A DNA stretch of 64,000 bases from contig NZ_URAR01000002.1 of the NCBI RefSeq assembly GCF_900545795.1, forward strand, positions 62,001-126,000. Reading direction: 5' to 3'. The stretch's first letter is position 1. Every line of letters starts with the position of its first letter. The position numbers were made by a program, and so were the translations under genes. Source of the DNA: an uncultured Veillonella sp. (GTDB taxonomy: Bacteria > Bacillota > Negativicutes > Veillonellales > Veillonellaceae). The notes beneath the pieces were generated by a model. It was not told where the DNA came from. It worked only from the letters and a program-made list of their open reading frames with translations, and did not search any database. Of this stretch, positions 43,936 to 52,657 are shown piece after piece.

Positions 43936-44018
43936 AAGAAGTCCTATTTACGGCTTTAGATGGCAACAGAAAACTGTATGTTAATCCTGAAAGAAGCCGT
44001 AGATAGGGCTTCTTTTCT
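43936..44018 (+). terminator. long hairpin after the MFS gene
   Basis: AAGAAGTCCTATTTACGGCTT (43936-43956; two wobble positions) pairs with the segment 43994-44014 over 21 positions, loop 37 nt, then TTTTCTT. It is 143 bp after the MFS stop. A second smaller hairpin, AGCCCT (44041-44046) and AGGGCT (44072-44077), lies before the PRD regulator. Neither looks like a canonical RAT antiterminator site, though the position before a PRD gene makes that worth testing. The rest of the 357-bp gap is empty. Confidence 0.7.
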
Positions 44019-44149
44019 TAATGATAATAAAAAATTTCACAGCCCTTGTAAGAGATTGTTCTTCTTTTATGAGGGCTATTTGTTTATTATAAAGACAAGG
44101 ATATAAAAAGTGACATATAATTATGCGATTTAATCATAAAGGAGGGGCT

Positions 44150-46201
44150 ATGAACCATAGACAAGTTCAAATACTGCAACGTATTTTAGTAGACCCACAA
44201 TTTTATACGATTAAAAAGTTGGCTACCTTGATGGGGCGGACGGAACGCACTGTATATAATGATTTGCTTGAAATTAACGATTTCTTGACTTCCTATCAAT
44301 TGGAACCTATCGAGCTTAGTGAAGATAAAAATATTTCGTTAGAGCAACGAGAGATTTTAGACAATTTTTTAAAAAATCAATTGAGCTATAAGGATTATGA
44401 ATTAACTAGTGATGAGCGATTAGTCTTAGTGTTTTGGTCCCTTTTGGTGACGCCAGAAATTACTATAGACCGGCTAGCAGAAATCCTTTCTGTATCGCGC
44501 TCTACCTTGTTAAAAGATTTAAAAGTTTTACGGCAAAAATTAGAACCTTTTGAGATAGCTGTAGTATCTAAATCAGGTAAGGGCATTGCTGTTGAAGGTG
44601 ATGAACTAGCCATACGAAAGGCTTTCTTTAATGCGTATAAGGAGCACCTATTTATTTCCCGGCTATTTATTCGTGATTGTTTGCCATTACTTCGAAGCGA
44701 AATATTGGAGCTAAGTCATCAAGTATATATCCATGTGGTAAATCTTATGATGGCGCAAAAATTTTTCTTTACAGAAGAATCGCTAGAAGCTTTGAGACAA
44801 TATATTCTACTCATTGCCTATCGCGGGTCGGTGAATTCCGTGCCACTCACTACAGCGCAGGAAAAGCAGTCTAAAGTTCGTTACGATATGGCGAAAGCCA
44901 TTTTAAAGGTCATAGAAAAAGATGGTTTAGTTTTAGAAGTACAACTGTTAGCGTACTTCTTAAATAGCTTGTATGTTGTACGAGACCGCAAGCCGGAATT
45001 TTCTTATTTGTCCATACAGTTTTTAGTTACTATTTTCTTAGAAAAAGTATCCGATATATTGGGTTACAATCTTATAAAAGATCGTGATTTAATTGCTAAT
45101 CTGAGCAATCATATGACAGATATTGTAGAACATGGCGTGCCAGCCAATCTAGAAAATTCGTCCATTCGTATCTATATGGAAAAGAACATGGACATTATTG
45201 AAAAGATTAAGTCTGCTGTGAGTATATTTGAAAATTATTTAGGACGTAGCCTTAGTGATTTAGAAGTAGCGTACATGGCTTTACATGTATCAGCAGCCAT
45301 TGAAAAGCTAACAACTTTAAGCGCTGATGTAAGAGCCTTGCTAGTCTGCAACAGCGGAATTGGGACAGTTCAACTATTAAAGGCGAAGCTGCTTCGCCAA
45401 TATAAGATGAAGATTGTAGATACGATCCAAGTCTTTGAGCTCTATGAGTATGATTTGACGAATGTGGATTGTGTTATTGCTACAGTGCCGCTTCCTAGTT
45501 GGTTAGATAAGGAGCATATTACAGTCAGTGTAAATCTACCAAAAGGTGATTTTGATAAGATATCTGATTTGCTGCGCAAGGTAACGGCCAATCACATGGG
45601 CTTTAGACATGTGGCAGACAATCAGAAGCTAAAGAAACTACTTCATGAGCTAAGTGAAGCCACTAAAGAATACCCAGGCCTCTATGAGGCTATTGAAGTA
45701 CCGGCTTTAACGTATTGGGAGCAGGTAGAAAATAAGAAAAAACGCTTAGTGTCAGACTTCATGGATGTGAATTGCATTGATTTAGCCAGTGAAGCAGACA
45801 ATTGGCAAGAGGCGATTCAAAAAAGTTCAGATTTATTGCTTAAAGAAGGCTATGTAGATGTAACCTTTGCACATAATGCTGTTAAATCAGTCAATCTCTA
45901 TGGTCCTTATATTGTAATCGGCCCAGGGATTGCCTTCCCTCATGGGGGCTTTGAACAAGGGGCTTTGAAAACAGGATTTTCCTTGTTGCGATTGGCTAAA
46001 CCAGTGCCCGTTGAAGATGGCGGCGAGTGCGATATTTTCATCGGCCTTAGTGCCGCTGATAGCAGCAGCCACTTGAACGCATTGTATTCCTTGATGGAAT
46101 TAGTAAGCAATGAAGAATATTTACAGAAAATACGCCAAGCAAAGACCGCTGAAGAGGCGTTACAAATAACTCGCTGGTATGAAACTCATGAGGAGGTATA
46201 A
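44150..46201 (+). CDS. PRD-containing PTS-linked transcriptional activator (MtlR/LicR type)
   Basis: 683 residues from ATG 44150 behind GGAGGGG. Order of domains: DeoR-like HTH (ATLMGRTERTVYNDLLEI), a second HTH (IDRLAEILSVSRSTLLKDL), two PRD domains (about 190-400), a GatB-like EIIB domain with Cys in ALLVCNSGIGTVQLLKAKL, and a C-terminal EIIA domain with His in GPGIAFPHGG. Such regulators respond to the phosphorylation state of the PTS. It heads the operon for the aldolase, PTS and dehydratase genes and likely activates it. Confidence 0.92.
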   Translation: MNHRQVQILQRILVDPQFYTIKKLATLMGRTERTVYNDLLEINDFLTSYQLEPIELSEDKNISLEQREILDNFLKNQLSYKDYELTSDERLVLVFWSLLVTPEITIDRLAEILSVSRSTLLKDLKVLRQKLEPFEIAVVSKSGKGIAVEGDELAIRKAFFNAYKEHLFISRLFIRDCLPLLRSEILELSHQVYIHVVNLMMAQKFFFTEESLEALRQYILLIAYRGSVNSVPLTTAQEKQSKVRYDMAKAILKVIEKDGLVLEVQLLAYFLNSLYVVRDRKPEFSYLSIQFLVTIFLEKVSDILGYNLIKDRDLIANLSNHMTDIVEHGVPANLENSSIRIYMEKNMDIIEKIKSAVSIFENYLGRSLSDLEVAYMALHVSAAIEKLTTLSADVRALLVCNSGIGTVQLLKAKLLRQYKMKIVDTIQVFELYEYDLTNVDCVIATVPLPSWLDKEHITVSVNLPKGDFDKISDLLRKVTANHMGFRHVADNQKLKKLLHELSEATKEYPGLYEAIEVPALTYWEQVENKKKRLVSDFMDVNCIDLASEADNWQEAIQKSSDLLLKEGYVDVTFAHNAVKSVNLYGPYIVIGPGIAFPHGGFEQGALKTGFSLLRLAKPVPVEDGGECDIFIGLSAADSSSHLNALYSLMELVSNEEYLQKIRQAKTAEEALQITRWYETHEEV

Positions 46202-46203
46202 GG

Positions 46204-46833
46204 ATGAAAGTACAAGATTTGAGTCCAGTCACTGTCATTTTAAGAGGCTACGGCTATGATGTAGTGCGCAATGTGTGCGAGGCAATTTTGCCTTCAAAAT
46301 ATATTAAGAACATAGAAATTACTATGAATACAGAAGGTGCCATTGAGTGCATAGAAAAGATTTGTGCTCAGTATGGTAATCGCCTCAATGTGGGCGCTGG
46401 TACAGTGACTACCTTAGAACAGGCCAAAGCGAGCATTGAAGCAGGCGCTCAGTTCTTATTGGCTCCAGTAGTGCTCAGCAAAGAGATTATAGACTATGCT
46501 AAATCTAAAGGCGTTGTCACTGTTAGTGGGGCCTATTCGCCAACAGAAATTTGGCAAGCCCTTCAAAATGGCTCTGATGTAATCAAGGTATTTCCTATAT
46601 CTAATGTGTGCGACACATATTTTAAAGATGTAAAAGCACCATTAGGAGAGTTTCCGCTCATGGCTGTAGGTGGTGTAAAGCTTAGCAATGCAAAAGAATT
46701 ACTACAGCGCGGCGCTAGTCACTTAGGATTAGGTGGAGTATTCTCCAAAGATGTATTAAAAGCAAATGATTTAGAGGCGATGAAAAAAGAAGCACTCGCT
46801 TTTGATCAAGTTGTTGAGGAGGCTTTAAAATAA
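46204..46833 (+). CDS. KDPG/KDPGal-family aldolase (2-dehydro-3-deoxy-6-phosphogalactonate aldolase type)
   Basis: 209-residue class I aldolase of the KDPG family, with Schiff-base K128 in SDVIKVFPISN, and NVGAGTVTTLEQAKASIEAGAQFLLAP in the barrel. It cleaves a 2-keto-3-deoxy-6-phospho sugar acid to pyruvate and glyceraldehyde 3-phosphate. The neighbouring DgoD-type enzyme points to the galactonate route (DgoA). It starts 2 bp after the regulator stop and shares one base with the next gene. Confidence 0.87.
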   Translation: MKVQDLSPVTVILRGYGYDVVRNVCEAILPSKYIKNIEITMNTEGAIECIEKICAQYGNRLNVGAGTVTTLEQAKASIEAGAQFLLAPVVLSKEIIDYAKSKGVVTVSGAYSPTEIWQALQNGSDVIKVFPISNVCDTYFKDVKAPLGEFPLMAVGGVKLSNAKELLQRGASHLGLGGVFSKDVLKANDLEAMKKEALAFDQVVEEALK

Positions 46834-47291
46834 TGAGTTCAAAAATGTATGACAAAAGCTGTGTATTCTTAAATGTGGAAGCGAATAGCAATGAAGAAGC
46901 GGTTCGCTGGTTAGCAGAGCAGTTATATGAACAAGGTCGTGTAAAAGAAGGGTATTTAACTCGTATTATTGAACGCGAAGCAGAATATCCAACAGGCCTT
47001 CTCTGTGGAGCTATTAATGTAGCAGTTCCTCATACCGAGGTTGAGTTGGTTAATCAGAAGACTTTAGGCATTGCTGTGTTAAAGAAGCCAGTACAGTTTC
47101 ATCGCATGGATGCACCAGAAGAATTAGTTGATGTAAGCGTACTCTTTATGTTTGCTTTAACTGAGGCTCATGCTCATGTGGAAATGCTTCAAAAAGTATT
47201 CGAGTTTATCCAAGGGGAAGGCAATTTGGAAGCCTTAACTAAGGCAGATACCTTAGAAGCAGCTTTACAAGTATTAGATGAGAAACTGTAG
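46833..47291 (+). CDS. PTS EIIA component, galactitol (GatA) type
   Basis: 152 residues, PTS EIIA fold of the fructose/mannitol-galactitol group, phospho-acceptor H67 in NVAVPHTEVE. The start ATG overlaps the aldolase stop (TAATG), so translation is coupled. It would pass phosphate from HPr to the EIIB at 47359. Confidence 0.9.
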   Translation: MSSKMYDKSCVFLNVEANSNEEAVRWLAEQLYEQGRVKEGYLTRIIEREAEYPTGLLCGAINVAVPHTEVELVNQKTLGIAVLKKPVQFHRMDAPEELVDVSVLFMFALTEAHAHVEMLQKVFEFIQGEGNLEALTKADTLEAALQVLDEKL

Positions 47292-47358
47292 GCGTCTTAG
47301 GCTTTATAGTTTATAAAAATAATTTAAAATAAATGTTTTTTACGAGGAGGAATTTATT

Positions 47359-47640
47359 ATGAAACGTGTATTAATCGCTTGTGGTAATGGTATTGCAACT
47401 TCTACTATGGTAGCTATGAAAGTTAGAGAAGCGCTAAAAGAAAAAGGCATCGAAGTAAAAGTTGAACAATGTAAATTATTAGAAGTGCCAGCTAAAGGTG
47501 CTGATTACGATGTAGTTGTGACAACTGGTCGCTATGACAATACGACTAATTTGCAAACTCCAATTGTGTCTGGCATGGCATTCTTAACAGGCATTAATAA
47601 AGCGGCTACAGTTGATGAAATTGTAAAAGCATTAGGTTAA
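47359..47640 (+). CDS. PTS EIIB component, galactitol (GatB) type
   Basis: 93 residues with phospho-acceptor C8 in LIACGNGIATSTMVAMKV, the GatB signature. It receives phosphate from EIIA and gives it to the sugar bound by EIIC. Strong AGGAGG at 47345-47350. Confidence 0.93.
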   Translation: MKRVLIACGNGIATSTMVAMKVREALKEKGIEVKVEQCKLLEVPAKGADYDVVVTTGRYDNTTNLQTPIVSGMAFLTGINKAATVDEIVKALG

Positions 47641-47687
47641 ATAGTGTATGAGGCGACCGCGAGTTAGGTCGTGGTTGCCTTTCGTTA

Positions 47688-47710
47688 AGCTTCTTGAAGA
47701 AGCTATTTTT
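47688..47710 (+). terminator. intra-operon hairpin between EIIB and EIIC genes
   Basis: AGCTTCTT (47688-47695) and AAGAAGCT (47697-47704) are followed by ATTTTTAT. A second weaker pairing, GGCGACC with GGTTGCC, lies just upstream (about 47652-47680). Either could attenuate transcription or set the ratio of soluble EIIB to membrane EIIC. Confidence 0.55.
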
Positions 47711-47726
47711 ATAGGAGGGTAATGTA

Positions 47727-49085
47727 ATGCAATTCTTATATGATGCGTTTCAGGCGTTATTAAAAGCGGGCGCCTTTGTCATGTTGCCTGTAATTATTAC
47801 TGTTGTTGGTCTTTGCTTAGGTATGAAAATCACCCGTGCATTCCGCTCTGGTTTGACTGTAGGGATTGGCTTTGTTGGTATTAAATTAGTTATCGACATG
47901 CTGGCAGCTAATATTGGACCAGCGTCAAAAGCGATGGTAGAAAACTTTGGCTTACAGCTTGATATTATTGACGTAGGTTGGGGCGCGATTGCGTCTGTTA
48001 CATGGGCGTCACCAATTATTCCATTATTAATTTTAACGATTTTCCTTGTAAACGTAGTGCTCTTATCTTTAAAAGCCACCGATACATTAGACGTAGATAT
48101 TTGGAATTATCATCATATGGCTATCGTAGGTGTACTAGTTTACTTTGTAACTAATAATATTTTCGTAGCTGTTGCATCTGCAGCTGTTATGGCGTTTATT
48201 ACTTTTAAATTATCCGACTGGACATCACCTTTGGTAGAACGCTTCTTTGGTATTCCAAATGTGTCCTTGCCAACTATGTCCTTCTTGTCTTCTGTAGTGA
48301 TTGCATATCCTATGAATTGGATCTTAGATCGAATTCCTGGGGTTAACAAAATTAGCATGGACCTTAACAAGGCTCAAAAATATTTAGGTATTTTTGGTGA
48401 ATCCACTATGTTAGGCTTCATCCTTGGTTGTATTATTGGTGGTTTAGCTAAATACAGCGTGGGTGCTGCTTTCAACTTAGGTGTTCACATGGCCGCTGTT
48501 ATGGTATTGATTCCTAAGATGACATCACTCTTCGTAGAAGGCTTAATGCCAATCTCTGAAGCAGCTACTGAGTTTACATCTAAACGCTTTAAAAACCGCA
48601 AGTTCTTAATCGGTCTTGATGCGGCCGTAGTTGTTGGCGATAGCCGTGTTATTACTACAGCCCTTGTATTGATTCCTTTGACAATTTTAATGGCTGCGAT
48701 TTTACCTGGTAACCGCGTAATGCCATTCGCTGATTTAGCAGTTATTACATTCCGTATTGCCCTTGTGGTAGCTATTGCTCGCGGCAATGTGTTCAGAAGT
48801 ATTTTAATGGGTTTAGTTGTTATGGCCGCTATCTTATATGCAGGAACATTAACATCTCCAGTACTTACTGCTGTAGCAACACAAACAGGACTTGATTTTA
48901 AAGGCCAAATGATTTCATCCTTCGCGTCTGTAAGTATGACTTTGAGCTTCTTAATCTATCAAGTATTCGTTAATAATTTGATGATTACAGTGCCAATTTT
49001 AGTTGTAGTACTTGGCGTTATTTACTACTTTGCTCAAAAAGCGTATAGAAAAGCTATTGCTGCTAACGAACAAGGTGAAATGTAA
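47727..49085 (+). CDS. PTS EIIC component, galactitol (GatC) type
   Basis: 452 residues, about 9-11 membrane helices. GatC-like start (LYDAFQALLKAGAFVMLPVIITVVG), VGWGAIASVTWASPIIPL and KRFKNRKFLIGLDAAVVVGDSRVI. Members transport galactitol, but the family is broad; with sugar-acid catabolic genes on both sides it may take a hexonate. Strong AGGAGGG site. Confidence 0.92.
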   Translation: MQFLYDAFQALLKAGAFVMLPVIITVVGLCLGMKITRAFRSGLTVGIGFVGIKLVIDMLAANIGPASKAMVENFGLQLDIIDVGWGAIASVTWASPIIPLLILTIFLVNVVLLSLKATDTLDVDIWNYHHMAIVGVLVYFVTNNIFVAVASAAVMAFITFKLSDWTSPLVERFFGIPNVSLPTMSFLSSVVIAYPMNWILDRIPGVNKISMDLNKAQKYLGIFGESTMLGFILGCIIGGLAKYSVGAAFNLGVHMAAVMVLIPKMTSLFVEGLMPISEAATEFTSKRFKNRKFLIGLDAAVVVGDSRVITTALVLIPLTILMAAILPGNRVMPFADLAVITFRIALVVAIARGNVFRSILMGLVVMAAILYAGTLTSPVLTAVATQTGLDFKGQMISSFASVSMTLSFLIYQVFVNNLMITVPILVVVLGVIYYFAQKAYRKAIAANEQGEM

Positions 49086-49314
49086 TACATCTAGTTTCAT
49101 ATGATATTGTTTTGATACGGTACTACTTTGATACTGTAACTGTTCCAATAGTATGACTAATTGAATATAATAGGTGCTTAACAAAATAACTACTTTGGTG
49201 TAAAACTGTCTTAATGTAATGACTACTTTGGTGAAATAAGTATCTTAAGAAGCACGATTCATAAGGCTATAGTTACAGTATCAACTAAATAGGAATTAAG
49301 GAGGAGGTAATAAA

Positions 49315-50463
49315 ATGAAGATTTCAAATATAGAATTATTTCAGGTAAAACCTAGATGGATTTTTGTGCGAGTAACAACTGATGAAGGTATTACTGGCTG
49401 GGGTGAAATGATCTCTGGTACTAAAACAGAAACAGTAATTGCTGGTGCCTATGAATGGGGCAATCGCATCTTACTAGGGCAAGATCCATTTGATATTGAG
49501 CGCTTATGGCAAAAGCTACATCGCTCTTTCTTCCGTGGTGGTCCTATTAGCGGTACTATTGTATCTGGCTTTGAAATGGCCCTATGGGATATTAAAGGTA
49601 AAGCTTTAGGTGTACCAGTATGGCAATTACTTGGCGGTAAAGCACGAGATCGCATTAAAGTATATTCCTGGATTGGCGGTGACCGCCCATCTGATGTAGT
49701 GGCTCAAGCACAAGATCGCGTAGATAAGGGCTTTGACTCCATTAAAATGAATGCGACAGAAGAGCTTCATTATATTGATAGCTTAGAAAAAGTGAATGCT
49801 GTGGTAGAACGCGTGGCATCTCTTCGCGAAGAATTTGGTAACAAATTAAATATTGGCGTAGACTTCCATGGTCGCGTACATAAAGCGATGGCAAAAGTAT
49901 TAGCGCGCGCATTAGAACCATATCGTCCGATGTTCCTTGAAGAAGTAGTACTTCCTGAAAATGAAGAATCCTTCAAGGAGATTGCTAATCACACTTGTAC
50001 GCCATTAGCAACAGGTGAGCGTCTTTACACTCGTTGGGCGTATAAAAACATTTTCCGCGATAATGTAATTGATATTATTCAACCAGATGTAGCTATGGTG
50101 GGTGGCATTTTAGAAACTCGTAAAATTGCTGCTATGGCAGAAGCCTATGATATTGCAGTAGCACCACATGCTCCATATGGACCGATTGCATTGGCAGCTA
50201 CATTACAAGTGGACGTGTGTACTCCAAATGTGTTTATCCAAGAACAATCCTTGGGCATTCACTACAACAAAGGCTTTGACCTCTTAGACTTTGTTGATAA
50301 TAAGGAAATATTCTACTATAAAGATGGCTATGTGGCGATTCCAGAAGGCCCAGGTCTTGGTATTAAACTCAATGAAGAATTCATTGAAGAACATGGCAAG
50401 GCAGCTATCAATTGGACCAATCCGCAGTGGGAAAACTACGATGGCACTGCTACTGAATGGTAA
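49315..50463 (+). CDS. dgoD: D-galactonate dehydratase (enolase superfamily)
   Basis: 382 residues. All five catalytic residues known for E. coli DgoD are here at the same numbers: metal ligands D183, E209, E235, and bases H185 and H285. Sequence similarity runs the full length (WGEMISGT, FRGGPI, YSWIGGDRP, DFHGRV, APHAPYGPIALAA, QEQSLGIHYNKG). It dehydrates D-galactonate to 2-keto-3-deoxy-galactonate. It is separated from the EIIC gene by 229 bp with short direct repeats (ACTACTTTGGTG twice) and may have its own promoter. No KDGal kinase gene is nearby. Confidence 0.93.
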   Translation: MKISNIELFQVKPRWIFVRVTTDEGITGWGEMISGTKTETVIAGAYEWGNRILLGQDPFDIERLWQKLHRSFFRGGPISGTIVSGFEMALWDIKGKALGVPVWQLLGGKARDRIKVYSWIGGDRPSDVVAQAQDRVDKGFDSIKMNATEELHYIDSLEKVNAVVERVASLREEFGNKLNIGVDFHGRVHKAMAKVLARALEPYRPMFLEEVVLPENEESFKEIANHTCTPLATGERLYTRWAYKNIFRDNVIDIIQPDVAMVGGILETRKIAAMAEAYDIAVAPHAPYGPIALAATLQVDVCTPNVFIQEQSLGIHYNKGFDLLDFVDNKEIFYYKDGYVAIPEGPGLGIKLNEEFIEEHGKAAINWTNPQWENYDGTATEW

Positions 50464-50480
50464 TAGAAATAAAATAAGTG

Positions 50481-50522
50481 CAAAAACAACTTGGCTCTTG
50501 AGAAAGGGCCAAGTTGTTTTTG
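50481..50522 (+). terminator. terminator after dgoD
   Basis: Perfect 15-bp stem CAAAAACAACTTGGC (50481-50495) and GCCAAGTTGTTTTTG (50508-50522). The 50464-50936 gap otherwise holds only the next hairpin and short repeats. Confidence 0.93.
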
Positions 50523-50635
50523 TAATAAAATCTTTTTCACTCAGACATCCCTCTGTCTAAGTCCTTATATATAATGTACTCAAGAAGTCAAGAGTGGCTT
50601 CAAGGATTTTTCATTTTTTCCTCCTTTGAAATATA

Positions 50636-50685
50636 CAAAAGGCCCTTCACATACATATGAATCGTATGTGGAGGGCTTTTTGTAT
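50636..50685. terminator. second, probably bidirectional terminator
   Basis: CAAAAGGCCCTTCACATAC (50636-50654) pairs with GTATGTGGAGGGCTTTTTG (50664-50682), with one or two mismatches. It separates the catabolic operon from the unknown-protein island. Confidence 0.88.
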
Positions 50686-50810
50686 AGGGCATGTATCAGC
50701 TTGCGATGGAATTTTAGATGGTTGACATAACCTCTTAAATGATGGGGAGTTAGTGATTTTTATTTTAATGTGACATACCTATGTCTGATTGCTTTGCTAT
50801 GCTACAACTA

Positions 50811-50844
50811 TACAGGTACAAACCTACAGGTACAAGCCTACAGG
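50811..50844. repeat. 14-bp tandem repeats upstream of the unknown-protein island
   Basis: TACAGGTACAAACC (50811-50824), TACAGGTACAAGCC (50825-50838), then TACAGG. It is just over 90 bp before the first gene of the island and could be a binding-site array or slippage product. Confidence 0.7.
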
Positions 50845-50936
50845 AAAAAATATAAATGTAGCTATACAATTATCAGTCTGCGAATATGACTAGATATGTG
50901 CCACATCATTAGCACAACTAGATTAGGAGGGGTAGG

Positions 50937-51221
50937 ATGAATGAAATAAATAGTTTGGCAGATGAAAAAATTAAGAAAGTATCGTTGTGTAAATTTTCTT
51001 TAAATTGGAAAGGGGCTTGTTTCATTAAGGATCCAACGCAAGGACCATTAAGGCCTCTTGTAGATTTGACAGAGTCGGTAATTATTCTATGGATGTTTCT
51101 ATTTGGCTTTATAGCATTAGGGATAGGTTGGCTGCTAAATTATTGGCAAGTGCAAACAATTGCAGGCATTTTAGTACTGTTTTTAGGGCTTGTTTCTCCT
51201 ATAGTTGGTTATTTTGTTTAA
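50937..51221 (+). CDS. small membrane protein, possibly the N-terminal part of an interrupted gene
   Basis: 94 residues, ATG after AGGAGGGGTAGG. A hydrophilic N-terminal half (about 40 residues) is followed by two hydrophobic segments (VIILWMFLFGFIALGIGWLL, then TIAGILVLFLGLVSPIVGYF). The frame ends at a single TAA (51219-51221), and the same frame continues open for a further 285 codons as another membrane segment series. I do not recognise a family. It is either a complete small protein or the first part of a gene split by a nonsense mutation. Confidence 0.6.
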   Translation: MNEINSLADEKIKKVSLCKFSLNWKGACFIKDPTQGPLRPLVDLTESVIILWMFLFGFIALGIGWLLNYWQVQTIAGILVLFLGLVSPIVGYFV

Positions 51222-52079
51222 TTGATATTTAAGCCCCATAGTACATGGACATTTGGCGTGTATTTTTTCTTGGCTGTATTAACAATGTATTTGGGTGCTA
51301 CAGTGATTCGCCTGCCGCCGATGATATTACTTATTGCGATGTTTGTAGCAGGCACATTCAGTGTTTGGGCCTTACTCGTCTCTGAGTGTATAGAACAAAA
51401 GCCATATATATTTGAAGGCATAGGGCTTTTTGTAGCGCTTTTGTTGCTATTGGTATCGTATGTTACACCTATTTCTGATATTAGCTTAGCGCCTTTAGGA
51501 GATATTAACCTGGCACCTCTGTTGAAGCTATTTGTTAACATTGGTATCTTAACTCTTTTCTTTGGCTTATTAATTCGGCAATTTGTAAGAATTCGCATAG
51601 ATACATTGGGGCGAGTTAGACGAAGTGCATTGGCTATTGTTCTGCATTGTTTAGATGTTGATGAGCTTAGTGTTGCGTCTAATACTGAAGCTAATAGTAG
51701 TGGTGTAGCTAATAATAACAACGAGGAGATTAATGGTAATGGGACTATAAATTGCCATGATGATATTGAGGGGCTAGCCCGATACAGTATTGCTAAATAT
51801 GGGGTGCATTTAGATGCCCTTTCTAATAATTGGGAAGAAATAGAGGATTCAGGCAGGCGCATTTTGATGGGAAAAAGTTCCTATGAAGAGACTGTAGCTT
51901 TAGCTAATCCTAACATAAGTAAAAAGGTTGATGCTTTATTAAATGACGAGTTTATAGCCTCTCAATTATATAAATCGGCTCGATTATCTATGATTCGTTT
52001 AGTCGTGCCTTTATATGTTATTTTTACAGGGCTTTTCTTCAGCGTGTTGCGCTTAGTCGTGTCGGTTGTATTCCGTTAA
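51222..52079 (+). CDS. multi-pass membrane protein, in frame with and abutting the previous ORF
   Basis: 285 codons starting directly after the previous stop, in the same frame, with a TTG as first codon and no ribosome binding site. At least four membrane segments fill residues 10-125 and another closes the C-terminus (LVVPLYVIFTGLFFSVLRLVV). A long hydrophilic stretch between them has an Asn/Glu/Ser-rich part (about 150-175). Translation might arise by reinitiation, by stop-codon readthrough, from an internal ATG (for example near 51285), or not at all. No recognised domain. Confidence 0.5.
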   Translation: MIFKPHSTWTFGVYFFLAVLTMYLGATVIRLPPMILLIAMFVAGTFSVWALLVSECIEQKPYIFEGIGLFVALLLLLVSYVTPISDISLAPLGDINLAPLLKLFVNIGILTLFFGLLIRQFVRIRIDTLGRVRRSALAIVLHCLDVDELSVASNTEANSSGVANNNNEEINGNGTINCHDDIEGLARYSIAKYGVHLDALSNNWEEIEDSGRRILMGKSSYEETVALANPNISKKVDALLNDEFIASQLYKSARLSMIRLVVPLYVIFTGLFFSVLRLVVSVVFR

Positions 52080-52442
52080 GGAGTATTTGTAATTAGTAAT
52101 TGGTGACCTCAAAATTTTATTGATTAAAGAATATTTGTAGTAGGGAATATTGTATATAAAGATATCGTGCAATTAATTAAGTCTTAGATCATTTTTCTTT
52201 GCTTTGTAATGATTAGTGTATGACAAAATTTATGGGCGTAAGGCTTAGTTTTAATCTTACTTTGGCGCTTTTTAGAGCTGATTTTGAATTGTTAAAATGA
52301 TATAATGAACATAAGATGAATTTACGAACGTGAAGCATAAACCCGTGCAAAATTGAAAGAGTGTATAAGTAAGGCACTTTGCTATACCAAAGCGTATAAA
52401 TTAAAATTGAGCGTATATACAATTTGATTTAACATTTAATGG

Positions 52443-52574
52443 GATTTAGCGTGAAAAGTATTTAATACGCAATGGAATTTAGCATAAAAGAGATTTAACA
52501 CTCAACGGAATTTAGCGTAAAAGAGATTTAACACTCAACGGGATTTAGTGTGAAAAGTGTTTAATACTCAATGG
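52443..52574. repeat. 33-bp tandem repeat array upstream of the first island module
   Basis: Four contiguous 33-bp units (52443-52475, 52476-52508, 52509-52541, 52542-52574), with degenerate half-units before and after. Units 2 and 3 differ at one base. Each contains ATTTAGC, AAAAG, a second TTTAA block and ends CAACGG or CAATGG. There are no spacers, so it is not CRISPR. It ends about 80 bp before the 52658 gene. The rest of 52080-52657 is AT-rich and noncoding. Confidence 0.92.
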
Positions 52575-52657
52575 GATTTAGTATTAAAGAAGTTTAGCAT
52601 TAAAGAAATTTAACAGTAATAGGTATTTAATATATTGTATTATCGCTAAGGGAGTCG

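Noticed and set aside
51218..51862. Minus-strand open frame of 214 codons opposite the membrane gene
   Set aside because: Rich in Ser, Thr, Asn and Pro with no ribosome binding site; looks like a shadow of the plus-strand hydrophobic codons.
52443..52574. 33-bp repeats as a CRISPR array
   Set aside because: Units are directly contiguous with no spacers, and no cas genes are present.
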